From Chloroflexota bacterium (GTDB lineage: Bacteria; Chloroflexota; Ktedonobacteria; Ktedonobacterales; Ktedonobacteraceae), in the NCBI GenBank assembly GCA_902810755.1, contig CADDYT010000139.1:1-17024 (forward strand): a DNA stretch of 17,024 nucleotides, read 5' to 3'. Positions 7,265-14,779 of this stretch are shown here, piece by piece (within the stretch, counting starts at the first letter, position 1; each line of letters opens with the position of its first letter). The notes beneath the pieces were generated by a model that ran no database searches, was not told the origin of the DNA, and saw nothing but the letters and a program-made list of their open reading frames with translations. The translations under genes and the position numbers were made by a program.

Positions 7265-7324
7265 CTTTTTGCTGAGATGAGAACTAAGCAAAAGGATGAT
7301 AGAAGACTAAGCAAAAGGATGATA
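7265..7324. repeat. Direct repeats of 19 bp with an inverted partial copy, upstream of the mauE-like promoter
   Basis: ACTAAGCAAAAGGATGATA occurs exactly at 7283-7301 and 7306-7324 (period 23). An inverted, 10-of-12 matching copy (CTTTTTGCTGAG) lies at 7265-7276 and ends four bases from the -35 box. The spacing is about two helix turns and the position suits an activator-binding array. Binding is inferred; the repeats are seen. Confidence 0.6.
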
Positions 7325-7442
7325 TCTCTCTTAACTGACTACGAGCCTTGATTGAGTACCCCGCTTTTTCATCAAAGTCTTGAATAAAACAACTATCGTG
7401 CGAGATAACGATAACAGAGCCGGGCAAATTGCTGATTTTATG
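7284..7442 (-). pseudogene. Possible short remnant of an ABC ATPase (H-loop region)
   Basis: A minus-strand frame between two stops reads LPGSVIVISHDSCFIQDF, which resembles the H-loop of ABC-F type ATPases (PGSVIVISHDR). Only about 15 residues match, there is no start codon, and the end of the frame runs into the 19-bp repeats. This is a weak call; it could be coincidence. Confidence 0.25.
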
Positions 7443-7449
7443 TTATAAT
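7441..7449 (+). promoter_or_regulatory. Extended -10 promoter of the methyltransferase gene
   Basis: TGTTATAAT is a perfect extended -10 element (TGn before TATAAT). No good -35 box stands 17 bases upstream, as is usual for this type. Start of transcription would be near 7456, about 60 bases before the ATG. Confidence 0.6.
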
Positions 7450-7515
7450 AGTTATGGAAAATTCCTCAGATGATGAAAGTGCTATTTGATTTGCATAATC
7501 TTAAGGGAGGAAACA

Positions 7516-8388
7516 ATGATGTCAACGCCCGATGATATGCCGCCGTACCTGACGCCAAGCACGTATATTCTCGACGCGAGTAGCGATGAAGAGATTGTGC
7601 GGCTGTTTGTCCAACATAGCATCCTCACACGGTTTACCGGTGGCCTCTTTCCTGAACAACCTGACCTCTCCAACGTACGGGATATTCTGGATCTTGCCTG
7701 CGGCTCCGGTGGCTGGGTCGTTGATGTGGCAAGAGCATATCCACATATGAATGTGACGGGTGTTGATCCCAATATCCAAATGATTATGTATGGACGCGCA
7801 CAGGCATTGATTCAGCAGCGAGAGAACGCCCGTTTCCAGCTGATGAACGTCCTCAAACCGCTTGATTTCCCCGATCACTCCTTCGATCTCGTCAATGGGC
7901 GCTTCCTCTTATCATTTGTGCCACCAGCTGCATGGCCAGACCTGCTACAAGAGTGTATGCGCCTCTTACGACCTGGAGGTCTCATCCGGCTCACCGAGAC
8001 AGAAGCCGTCATTACAAACAGCCCTGCATGCGAAAGGTTAACTTCGCTAGGTCTGCAAGCATTACAACGGGCCGGGCAAAGCTTTTCACCCGATGGCAGG
8101 CACTTTGGCATTACCCCTATGCTGGCACCGATACTGCGCAAAGCGGGCTATCACAACGTTCAAAGCATCACGCTTGGGCTTGATTACTCTACAGGGACAG
8201 AACCACATGATAGCATGTGTTTTGACTATCAACTCGGTGCCAAGAAAGTTCTTCCTTTCCTGCTTAAACAAGGGGTCATCGCAGAAGAAGAGTTCGACGC
8301 GCTCTTCCACCAGGTGGAGGCAGAAATGCGCTCTGATGATTTCTGTGCTATTCAATTCTTCGTCACAACGTGGGGAGAGAGACTGTAG
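7516..8388 (+). CDS. Class I SAM-dependent methyltransferase (290 aa)
   Basis: A Rossmann-fold methyltransferase. Motif I is LDLACGSGGW (residues 58-67), binding S-adenosylmethionine. The acidic residue after the second strand is in VTGVDPN (Asp84). The later segment PDHSFDLVNGRFLLSFV and the LLRPGGLIRLTE motif complete the core. The C-terminal 100 residues are less conserved and may set the substrate, which is unknown. ATG 7516 (or the next codon, also ATG) follows AGGGAGG by five bases; an upstream TTG in frame has no ribosome site. The LuxR-type gene begins 40 bases downstream on the same strand, so the two are probably co-transcribed. Confidence 0.88.
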   Translation: MMSTPDDMPPYLTPSTYILDASSDEEIVRLFVQHSILTRFTGGLFPEQPDLSNVRDILDLACGSGGWVVDVARAYPHMNVTGVDPNIQMIMYGRAQALIQQRENARFQLMNVLKPLDFPDHSFDLVNGRFLLSFVPPAAWPDLLQECMRLLRPGGLIRLTETEAVITNSPACERLTSLGLQALQRAGQSFSPDGRHFGITPMLAPILRKAGYHNVQSITLGLDYSTGTEPHDSMCFDYQLGAKKVLPFLLKQGVIAEEEFDALFHQVEAEMRSDDFCAIQFFVTTWGERL

Positions 8389-8428
8389 AGAACATATGCT
8401 GGGACAGATGATGGCAAAGGAGAACAAA

Positions 8429-9043
8429 ATGCAGGAGAAAAAGCAAATACTCATAGCTCACCCAAACGAAACGATCTGCAAGGGAATTAGTGCTATAGTG
8501 AGAGAGGATTCAGACCATCCCGAAGTGTACGAAGTAGCAACTGGTGAGGAACTCCAGGCTCAAATGGAACAGCGCCACTTTGACCTGATGATCCTGCATC
8601 AATCGTTCGTCACCTCCGCAGTCACCCTGACACCTGGACACTTCGTTCTTCTCGCCACTGAACCCACTATAGAGATGTTTGCTTTCGCGCGTCTTCAGGG
8701 CGCACTGGCCTATCTGATGGAAAACACGCCGCGCAATCTCTTGCAACAAACGCGGCATCTTGTGCCAGGCACCTTTTTGACTGATCCAGTGATAAACCGC
8801 TGGCTCTCAGAATATCTGACTCATCACCTGCTTTTTTCGCTCAATGATGAAGTGCTCACTGATCGCGAACGAGAGGTTTTTCGCCTTCTATGGAGCGGCC
8901 TGGGGAAGCGCGAGATTGCTGAGCAACTCAAGATTTCCGAGCCTACTGTTCGCACACACATTACTCACATTCATGAGAAGTTTAAACTGAATCGCTATAA
9001 AGCAAAGATGCTCGTATTGCTCCTACCAGAATCAACAGAATAA
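8429..9043 (+). CDS. LuxR-family regulator with a degenerate receiver-like domain (204 aa)
   Basis: The C-terminal domain (about residues 142-197) is a clear LuxR/NarL helix-turn-helix: LTDREREVFRLLWSGLGKRE, IAEQLKISEPTVRTHITHIH. The N-terminal 120 residues have the outline of a response-regulator receiver (QILIAHPNETICKGISAI at the start), but the acidic pair is replaced by Ala-His, and the phosphoryl Asp position is His57 (DLMILHQS). The usual lysine of the GYLxK segment is also missing (ALAYLMEN). It therefore cannot work by normal Asp phosphorylation; it may respond to a ligand, a partner or dimerisation. ATG 8429 has AAAGGAG six bases upstream; ATG 8396 is a weaker alternative. No sensor kinase is nearby. 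Confidence 0.85.
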   Translation: MQEKKQILIAHPNETICKGISAIVREDSDHPEVYEVATGEELQAQMEQRHFDLMILHQSFVTSAVTLTPGHFVLLATEPTIEMFAFARLQGALAYLMENTPRNLLQQTRHLVPGTFLTDPVINRWLSEYLTHHLLFSLNDEVLTDREREVFRLLWSGLGKREIAEQLKISEPTVRTHITHIHEKFKLNRYKAKMLVLLLPESTE

Positions 9044-9081
9044 GGGACACTGAGGCCTAATCCCTCTTCGCTATACACGAA

Positions 9082-9107
9082 CATGAGTCACCCCGAACTT
9101 TGAGAAC
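9082..9107. repeat. Left terminal inverted repeat of the IS
   Basis: Begins CATGAGTCACCCCGAAC. Differs from the right end at three positions out of 26. Its TGA (minus strand, 9088-9090) is the transposase stop codon. Confidence 0.75.
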
Positions 9108-10515
9108 AGATATTCGAAAGGGAGAAAGAGGGGGAGTCTGAAGTCCACCAGGAGCCACGATGGGCGCTTTGAGGGCGGTAGACTCCCCACAAGCGGCTGA
9201 GCGCCCGGCGCAAGCGATAGAGCGGCTGAACGGCCTGCCGGGCGCGTTTGCCCGTTTGATGATCCCAGCGGTCCAATAACCAGCCGCGTAGCAGAACGCT
9301 TTCCAGTTCTAATAAGGAAAGCAAAAAAGCGTACACCAGGGGAATCGCCGTGAGAAACTTGAGATGGGCCTCCCATCCCCGCACGCGGATGTGCTCGATG
9401 CCCAATTCGCATTTCTCAAAACGGAAACTCCACTCGATTTGCCAACGTCGAGCGTAGATTTGCACAATGCGCAGGGCGTCTTCCACCCGTTCAAGCGGTT
9501 CGTTGGTCAGCAAATACCAGGGCGAGTCCCATTCTTTGGCACTGGCGATTACCAGATACAACGGGACTTCAGGCACGCTGCTATGACGCACCGGACGTAC
9601 TTTGACCGTCAGGGAAATCTCGCGGCCAAACTTGGCCCACCACAATTTGCCCTGCAGGCTCTTTTTTTTCCCGCGCGCCATTTCCCAGGCTTTGCGCTCC
9701 TTTCCTTGCTCATCAAGCAGTTCATAGCGGCTGGTCCAGCGCTCCACGAAACGCAGTCCCCACTTCTGCATCACCGTCAGCCATGGCCCAGCTGCCCAGC
9801 CACGATCAAAGACATGAATGACCCGTCGGCCCCAGGCACGAGCGAGTTGTCCCACCACCCGTTCTTCCTCCTGTCGAGCAGTACTGGCCCGCTCGCCTCG
9901 GCTGGTCCAATAGTGCATCTTGACCACATGGGGCAGGCTGGCCAGGCCAATGAGGATGGCCGCGTGCCAGTGGATGCCGGGCACAATGATCGGCTGGCCT
10001 TTGGTGGGACTGACGCACTTGACTTTGGGACGCGGACGTGAGAGGCGTCGGCCTTTGCTGGAGCGCACCGGGCACAAGCCTTCCACATGCACACTTTCCG
10101 GTTTCTCCAACTCGCTGCCATCGTGGAGCACCAGCGCCGTTTCTCCTTTCTCTTCCAACTTGCCTAACTCTTGCTCAGCCAGGCGAAAGAGAAACTGATC
10201 GACAATAGCGGCCACCCATCTAGGACTGTGCAGTAAGTTGTGGAGCCGTTTGCTGCCTGCTGGAGCCGACCTGGGATTGAGCAAGACCGCCCCCAGGTCG
10301 GAAAGCAGCACTCCCGCTTCTCGATGCCGTAACTGGATCAGACTGCTCACCAGATCACTCAAGGTCCGCACTAAGCGCCGATCTATGGAGGCATCGAGCA
10401 CTTCGAGCAATGGAGCCAAAAAAGCATCTAAGCGTTGAGCTAGCCGTTGTGCTCCCTGCCGGTCTTCTGGCACCACCTCTTGCTCGTCTGTGCCTCCTAT
10501 GTCATACTGGTTCAT
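9088..10515 (-). CDS. IS4-family DDE transposase (475 aa)
   Basis: Catalyses excision and insertion of the element. The RNase-H-like core shows the first Asp in VLHDGSE, the second in VIHVFDRGWA, and the Glu in the family's Y-2R-3E-6K signature, read as YARRWQIEWSFRFEK. Upstream are about 130 residues of the N-terminal DNA-binding region. The length is usual for the family and there are no internal stops, so the element may be active. An uninterrupted run of eight A (minus strand) in the codons for GKKKS is a possible slippage site, though the frame is complete without it. Start ATG 10515 follows AAGGGGG by eight bases. The leader between the gene and the right end is about 130 bases long. 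Confidence 0.9.
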   Translation of the reverse strand: MNQYDIGGTDEQEVVPEDRQGAQRLAQRLDAFLAPLLEVLDASIDRRLVRTLSDLVSSLIQLRHREAGVLLSDLGAVLLNPRSAPAGSKRLHNLLHSPRWVAAIVDQFLFRLAEQELGKLEEKGETALVLHDGSELEKPESVHVEGLCPVRSSKGRRLSRPRPKVKCVSPTKGQPIIVPGIHWHAAILIGLASLPHVVKMHYWTSRGERASTARQEEERVVGQLARAWGRRVIHVFDRGWAAGPWLTVMQKWGLRFVERWTSRYELLDEQGKERKAWEMARGKKKSLQGKLWWAKFGREISLTVKVRPVRHSSVPEVPLYLVIASAKEWDSPWYLLTNEPLERVEDALRIVQIYARRWQIEWSFRFEKCELGIEHIRVRGWEAHLKFLTAIPLVYAFLLSLLELESVLLRGWLLDRWDHQTGKRARQAVQPLYRLRRALSRLWGVYRPQSAHRGSWWTSDSPSFSLSNICSQSSG

Positions 10516-10620
10516 GCAACGTTCCCCCTTCTGAGATCGAGTAGTCTTTCACTTCTATTCTCTCTCAAAAGGGGGAGCTTTTTGCCTGTTTTCCCTCTTT
10601 TTTCCTATCCTCGAACCTTC

Positions 10621-10646
10621 GTTCTTAAATTTCGGGATGACTCATG
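10621..10646. repeat. Right terminal inverted repeat of the IS
   Basis: On the minus strand begins CATGAGTCATCCCGAAA, matching the left end at 23 of 26 positions. Confidence 0.75.
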
Positions 10647-10924
10647 TTTGCTGATATCTTTATATGTCTTTTGCTTATCTATAGCTACGTCTGATGTTTA
10701 GATCATAAATCATCATTGGATGGATTGTACAAACCAATAGGGATAGGTATACTTCGAATGTGGAAGGTTGTGATCAACTATGAAAAGGAGGAGCGAGCAA
10801 GGCAAGCACGCACAGGATACCTGGCGCTTGATGAAGACTCAGAGCTTGTAAGCCTCCAGCGTAACGAGTAAGTCAACAGAAGCCGGATGATCCCGGCAAA
10901 GGCGTGTTCTACCACTCATCGTCT
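10647..10924. other. Stretch without recognisable gene to the right of the IS
   Basis: No open frame with a ribosome site and a recognisable fold was found on either strand. A small hairpin (GCCGG, six bases, CCGGC, near 10881-10897) is the only structure noticed. The stretch may be decayed upstream sequence of the ABC exporter remnant that follows. Confidence 0.4.
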
Positions 10925-11327
10925 AGCAGACGGGAAAGGAGGATGCCTCGCCCAACGTATCGCCTGAGATCGCATTGGATCTTTCTGTTATTTTGTTATG
11001 GTCCAATGGCTGATCTGCCTACGTAAGCCAATCAATACTGTGATCCCTAGTGCTGAATCTGAGGCGAAGATCTTCGCTCGTATACGGCAGAGCACTATGG
11101 GGGCAACGACGATTCTAGTAGCGCATCGCTTTTCTACTGTACGTCAGGCGGATCGCATCCTGGTCATCGAGCAAGGACAGATTATTGAAGAGGGCAATCA
11201 TGAGGAGTTACTGCACCTGAATGGCACATATGCCTGCCTCTTTCGTCTCCAGGCTAAAGGCTATCTTGACGAGAAGCAGGCTATCACCATGGCATCGTCA
11301 CTCCCCGTCGGTGATCAAGATATCTAG
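10925..11327 (+). pseudogene. C-terminal remnant of an ABC exporter nucleotide-binding domain
   Basis: The end is clear: ESEAKIFARIRQ, the H-loop in TTILVAHRFSTVRQADRILV, then IEQGQIIEEGNHEELL and TYACLFRLQAKGY, the classic C-terminus of fused permease-ATPase exporters. The part before it is degraded. The Walker B/D-loop region is reduced to VIPSAESE, where a sequence like LDEPSAALDAESE is expected. A frame further upstream shows GGCLAQRIA followed by a stop, perhaps the former LSGGQ-QRIA signature. No Walker A or membrane domain is left. It sits next to the IS, which may have caused the loss. Confidence 0.7.
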
Positions 11328-11413
11328 CTCCTTGCTCTGCTCCAAGATCACGATCCGCAATTGCTCTACGTTGGCTTTGAAGCAAAGTGATAAGAGAAAT
11401 GTTGACTGACGTA

Positions 11414-13996
11414 TTACAACTGATTATCCTCAGAAATGCTTCTCAAAGAAAGACAGGAGTCTTTCCCCGGCAGTGCTTCTCGAGCAGGGAGTTTCCTTCT
11501 AGCCCTTGGTCCATAGGGCCTGGTTAAATAACGCGATGTGCAACTTTCTTTTGCGTCGACGCTTGCGAAGCCAATTAGCTTTCTTGCATGACTTCTTCGG
11601 TTACTTTCAGGTTCACTTTTCAAGCGCGCCGAAAAAAAGTTGCACATCGCGTTATAGTAAATGGTGCTTTGTCTGATCGGGGCTGCTCCTCTCGCGCTCA
11701 GGCGGAGGAGATGAGTGCATTCTTTGTACAGGTGAGCAGCCCTCTCAAAATAAGCTTTTCCCCTTTCGCTCGCCGCTACGAGGCCTTGTTGCTCCAGCGC
11801 CAGGTCTTCTTCGCGCTCGCCCCACCTAGCACACACATACGCCTGGTAGTAAAGGTAAGATACATACGTTGCCGGATCGCTTTCTCGCAACGGCTCTACA
11901 CGGGCAAGGTGTTCGTCTATCAGGGCCTGCGCCTCCTCGAAGTGAGAGCTGTCGGCCAGAGAGATGACAATGGGCTTCATCAAGGAAACTTGGGTTGCCG
12001 GTGAGAGATGAATCCCCTCTTCTTCTGCTCTTCTATACAGGCGCAGGTACATCTGACCCCGCTGTTCTGTCGAGAGCTTTTCCCCGCGATACTTCGCCAA
12101 TCGATAGTGCAGGAGGTAGGCCGCGATCTCCTGCTGAGGAGTCTGCCACTTCCAATGACACTCATCCAGCACCTGCTGCACAATGCGCGCCAGGCGTGAG
12201 GCATGGCCAAACTGAAAGCTCAGCCAGCCATACTCCGTCACTAATTCCGCTGCTTCAAGCAGGTGGTGATGTTTGAGGTAGAGGATCGCCAGTTCGGCAA
12301 TGACAGCAGCCTGCTCTTGCTCGTCCCGGTAGCCCCCTTCCCGCATCCACTGGTGATAGGCCGTGATGAGGCGCTGCTCAATGCTTTCCCGATCCTCCCG
12401 TGAGAGTTGTTGGAGGACCGATTCGGAGACAAGCGGGAGCAGATGCAGGTGATCTGGATCCCTGGAAAGCAGCGAAGAACGTACCAGCTCTTTCACACAC
12501 CGCTTCGGATGCTCCGTCAGATAGGGGAGCAAGGGAGCAGGGAGCGGGAGTGCAGAGACCGCCAGAGCTGCCAGCAATTGCCTGGAATCAGGCGAGAGGC
12601 GCATCGTTACAATCTCTTCGAGCAGCGGATAGGCGTCCACCATCGCACTGCTCAGATAATGGGGATGCTTGATAAAGTGCATGAGTCCTTCTCGCTCATC
12701 ACTCTCTATCAGCTCATGCCAGCTTGACCAGCCAAAGGAATAGACCGGCTTTGCAACATATTGTGCCACAATTTCCATCATGCGGGGATTGTATCCGCAA
12801 AGCTCCGCTGCTTTGCGCAGTGTGTCTTCCTGCTCATCGGTGTATCCCAGTCGTTTCAACACCTCGACGCAGGTTTGCGGTGACAGCGGCTCCAGCTCGG
12901 TTTGCACGAGGTAGGAATCTTTTCTCTCAGTCCAACCGGGCCACGCCCGCGTTGCGATAAAGAGGGTGGCCCGGTGGTTGCGCTCGATCACCTCTTTGAG
13001 AAACTGCTGCCAGCCCGGGGAGAGTTCGCCACCCTCCTCCAGAAGCACCTGCGCGTCATCGATCAGGATGACCACACCTGTGATGGCTTCGCGTAGAACC
13101 TGAAGCGTCAGTTGTATCCGCTCCATCGTTGGCAGGGCCTCGTGTCGCTCCGCCTGTTGCGGCTGCAGATCGTTGAGAATATGAGCTAGAAGGACATCCA
13201 GATGTTCCGCTGGCGTTTTCTCTCTGAATAGTGCCTCAGGGCCGACGGTCCCTTTGCACGTATGCAAAAGAACGCGAGTGCCTTCTGCATCTTCTACTAA
13301 TCGCTTCTGCAGGAGTTTGAGGCAGCTGGTCTTGCCCGCCCCGAGGGCCGCCTGCAGGACGATCACCTTCTTGCGCGCGCTCATCTCCGGCCCCAGGAAG
13401 GAGAGCATGCGCTCGAGCCAGCCGTCTCTTCCAAGGATGTGACTGGTGTCCTGATCGAGCTGATCCAGAAGACGCTTGCGGGCTTCCTCTTTTGCCTCTG
13501 CCGTACGTCCCGTTTTCCGGGTTGCCCCTGATGACTGCTCAGAGAGCGCCTCTCCTGGAGGAATACCAATAGACGCAGCGATCCGCTCCTCCAGTTCCTG
13601 CCAATCTGACTCCCGGCAGCGCCATTTTTTACTCGCGCTGATTTTCTGGCGTGCAAGCTCGTAAAAGTCCCGACTATCCTGTGCAGTAAGCTGGACGTGG
13701 CAGTACTCGACCAGCCCTTTGAAAAGCGGCCAGAGTTCGCGCAAGTGCGGGTAGCGCTCATCCCGTTCCAGATTCCCATAGGTTTTCACCCCTAGCTCTG
13801 GAACCTGTGCCTGCCGAAAAGCGGGAGCAATCGCCTCGACGAGTTGTTCCTGCGTGTAGCCAACCCGATCGCGCAGCGATTGCAGCAGCGCACCAAAGTG
13901 AAGATAGCGCGGGTTTCGATTCCCCTGCGCTTGATTCCTCACGAGATGCAGACGCCCTGTATCCCTTGAAAGAGGCTGTGGTTGCTCAATCGCCAT
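11414..13996 (-). CDS. XRE-STAND ATPase with helical-repeat C-terminus (860 aa), 3' end altered by a MITE
   Basis: Residues about 32-95 form an XRE-like helix-turn-helix (LLQSLRDRVGYTQEQLVEAI ... VKTYGNLERDERYP). A linker leads to a STAND/AAA-type NTPase: RDGWLERML, P-loop AALGAGKTS (216-224, with Ala in place of the first Gly), Walker B VVILIDDAQ (308-316) and ATLFIATRAWPG as a sensor-like strand. From about 440 on the chain is all-helical, with pairs such as EAAELVTEYGWLSFQFGHAS and LYRRAEEEG that suggest TPR-like repeats. Such proteins are signal-integrating switches, used as regulators or in phage defence; which applies here cannot be decided. Residues about 781-823 are encoded by an inserted 128-bp palindromic element. 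The last 37 residues (arginine-rich, low complexity) may be out of the original frame. ATG 13996 has only a weak GAGAAGAG site upstream. Confidence 0.82.
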   Translation of the reverse strand: MAIEQPQPLSRDTGRLHLVRNQAQGNRNPRYLHFGALLQSLRDRVGYTQEQLVEAIAPAFRQAQVPELGVKTYGNLERDERYPHLRELWPLFKGLVEYCHVQLTAQDSRDFYELARQKISASKKWRCRESDWQELEERIAASIGIPPGEALSEQSSGATRKTGRTAEAKEEARKRLLDQLDQDTSHILGRDGWLERMLSFLGPEMSARKKVIVLQAALGAGKTSCLKLLQKRLVEDAEGTRVLLHTCKGTVGPEALFREKTPAEHLDVLLAHILNDLQPQQAERHEALPTMERIQLTLQVLREAITGVVILIDDAQVLLEEGGELSPGWQQFLKEVIERNHRATLFIATRAWPGWTERKDSYLVQTELEPLSPQTCVEVLKRLGYTDEQEDTLRKAAELCGYNPRMMEIVAQYVAKPVYSFGWSSWHELIESDEREGLMHFIKHPHYLSSAMVDAYPLLEEIVTMRLSPDSRQLLAALAVSALPLPAPLLPYLTEHPKRCVKELVRSSLLSRDPDHLHLLPLVSESVLQQLSREDRESIEQRLITAYHQWMREGGYRDEQEQAAVIAELAILYLKHHHLLEAAELVTEYGWLSFQFGHASRLARIVQQVLDECHWKWQTPQQEIAAYLLHYRLAKYRGEKLSTEQRGQMYLRLYRRAEEEGIHLSPATQVSLMKPIVISLADSSHFEEAQALIDEHLARVEPLRESDPATYVSYLYYQAYVCARWGEREEDLALEQQGLVAASERGKAYFERAAHLYKECTHLLRLSARGAAPIRQSTIYYNAMCNFFSARLKSEPESNRRSHARKLIGFASVDAKESCTSRYLTRPYGPRARRKLPAREALPGKDSCLSLRSISEDNQL
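11528..11655. mobile_element. MITE-like element with perfect 20-bp terminal inverted repeats
   Basis: ATAACGCGATGTGCAACTTT (11528-11547) and its exact reverse complement (11636-11655) enclose 88 bases without coding capacity. The similarity continues inward imperfectly for about 15 bases more. TA stands at both ends, consistent with a TA-target element mobilised by an IS630/Tc1-type transposase (inference). It lies inside the 3' part of the STAND gene, is read through without a stop on the minus strand, and can form a long hairpin in the mRNA. No second copy is in the window. Confidence 0.7.
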
Positions 13997-14059
13997 ATCT
14001 CAAGCTCTTCTCAACGCTCTCCTGAAAAGGCCGCTTCAGTTCGTCGACCCGGGCTTCTT

Positions 14060-14076
14060 CCCTCTTCGAAAGAGGG
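14060..14076. other. Hairpin in the leader of the STAND gene
   Basis: CCCTCTT, loop CGA, AAGAGGG form a perfect seven-pair stem, 64 bases upstream of the ATG at 13996. There is no U-run, so it is more likely a leader structure or protein site than a terminator. Confidence 0.4.
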
Positions 14077-14169
14077 GGCGAAGGTGCTAGTTTCTGCCCA
14101 CTGCGCATCTCTCTCTTCTTTGCCCGGCTTCATATACGCTTTCCTGCTCTTAAGTATACCAGAATGATA

Positions 14170-14212
14170 CAGATTCTTCTCGGACTTTTTTCCGAGTTGC
14201 GTTGCGAATCTG
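14170..14212. promoter_or_regulatory. Nested dyad between the divergent STAND and 65-aa genes
   Basis: CAGATTC (14170-14176) pairs with GAATCTG (14206-14212). Inside, CTCGGA (14179-14184) pairs with TCCGAG (14191-14196) around a pyrimidine loop. It lies about 175 bases upstream of the STAND start in a region without genes. Possible operator or cruciform; the STAND protein's own XRE domain is one candidate reader (inference). Confidence 0.4.
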
Positions 14213-14269
14213 GTATTCTTACTGAGCCTTTTTCCCGAACATTTCTTTTCTGACCCGACCAACTCGGAA
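14190..14269. repeat. Ten-base inverted repeat TTCCGAGTTG / CAACTCGGAA
   Basis: TTCCGAGTTG at 14190-14199 and CAACTCGGAA at 14260-14269 are exact reverse complements. Together with the dyad at 14179-14196 this makes three copies of the CTCGGA half-site in 90 bases. The rest of 13997-14468 shows no gene. Confidence 0.4.
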
Positions 14270-14468
14270 CTCAACCGGGAGATATTTCCTTCTCATTGAC
14301 CCGGGCTGGGCTGTACACTTCTTGCGAGTGGTGGACGCGGCGCTCTTCGATACCTATGACCGGTTTGCCTGCCCGGCCTCATCGATGCGCCTCGTACACT
14401 TCCTCTCTTTGAGAACGGTACCCTCGATCTTGAGGCAGCCTGTCGTGAGAGAAAGAAAGGACCCGGCC

Positions 14469-14666
14469 ATGCAGGCCATTCATATTACATGCCAGTATGA
14501 CCGTCTACTCGCTCTGACGGACTCGCTAGAGGCTCGGGTCGCCAGCCTGGAAGGCGTATTGCTCCTCGATTACGGCTTTTTGCAGAAACGGATTGATGGC
14601 TACGTGGTACTGCGATGGGCTGAGGAGGAGGTGGACCTAGCGTTTGTGCGACAACTCGAGACTTAG
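14469..14666 (+). CDS. Small protein of unknown function (65 aa)
   Basis: Not recognised. The sequence is acidic and mostly helical, with a heptad-like stretch (RLLALTDSLEARVASLEGVL) in the first half and GYVVLRWAEEEVDLAF near the end. No signal peptide or membrane helix. ATG 14469 follows AAAGGA by seven bases. The open frame extends upstream to a TTG at 14322 but without a ribosome site, so the short form is chosen. It lies 113 bases upstream of the next plus-strand gene and probably belongs to the same unit. Confidence 0.6.
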   Translation: MQAIHITCQYDRLLALTDSLEARVASLEGVLLLDYGFLQKRIDGYVVLRWAEEEVDLAFVRQLET

Positions 14667-14779
14667 GAGAGGAGAGCATCCTCGACTTTTGTATTTACAC
14701 CGTTGTTTGCCCCGAGGACCTCCACTCAGGGCAGAATCCGCTCTTTCGAGAGCAATCCTGATTTCTAAAGGGGAGAGAC

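Larger units (their letters stand above)
9082..10646 (-). mobile_element. Complete IS4-type insertion sequence (1565 bp)
   Basis: One intact transposase gene lies between imperfect terminal inverted repeats (9082-9107 and 10621-10646, 23 of 26 positions match, both starting CATGAGTCA). The left end reaches into the last transposase codons. I find no target-site duplication in the flanking ten bases on either side (TATACACGAA at left, TTTGCTGATA at right). It separates the LuxR gene from the remains of an ABC exporter. The family is assigned from the transposase. Confidence 0.8.

Noticed and set aside
7281..7324. Start of a CRISPR array
   Set aside because: Only two 19-bp copies with a four-base gap and one inverted partial copy. 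There are no spacers and no cas genes.
8093..8428. Long upstream extension of the LuxR frame into the methyltransferase gene
   Set aside because: The extension overlaps a clear methyltransferase in another frame. The ATG at 8429 has a strong ribosome site.
9364..10041. 225-residue plus-strand frame inside the IS
   Set aside because: It is an antisense shadow of the transposase, whose catalytic motifs are on the minus strand.
14011..14274. 87-residue minus-strand frame upstream of the STAND gene
   Set aside because: No recognisable fold. The region contains hairpins and inverted repeats that suit a regulatory region better.
14296..14319. Promoter TTGACC ... TACACT for the 65-aa gene
   Set aside because: The spacing is only 12 bases, too short for a sigma70 promoter.
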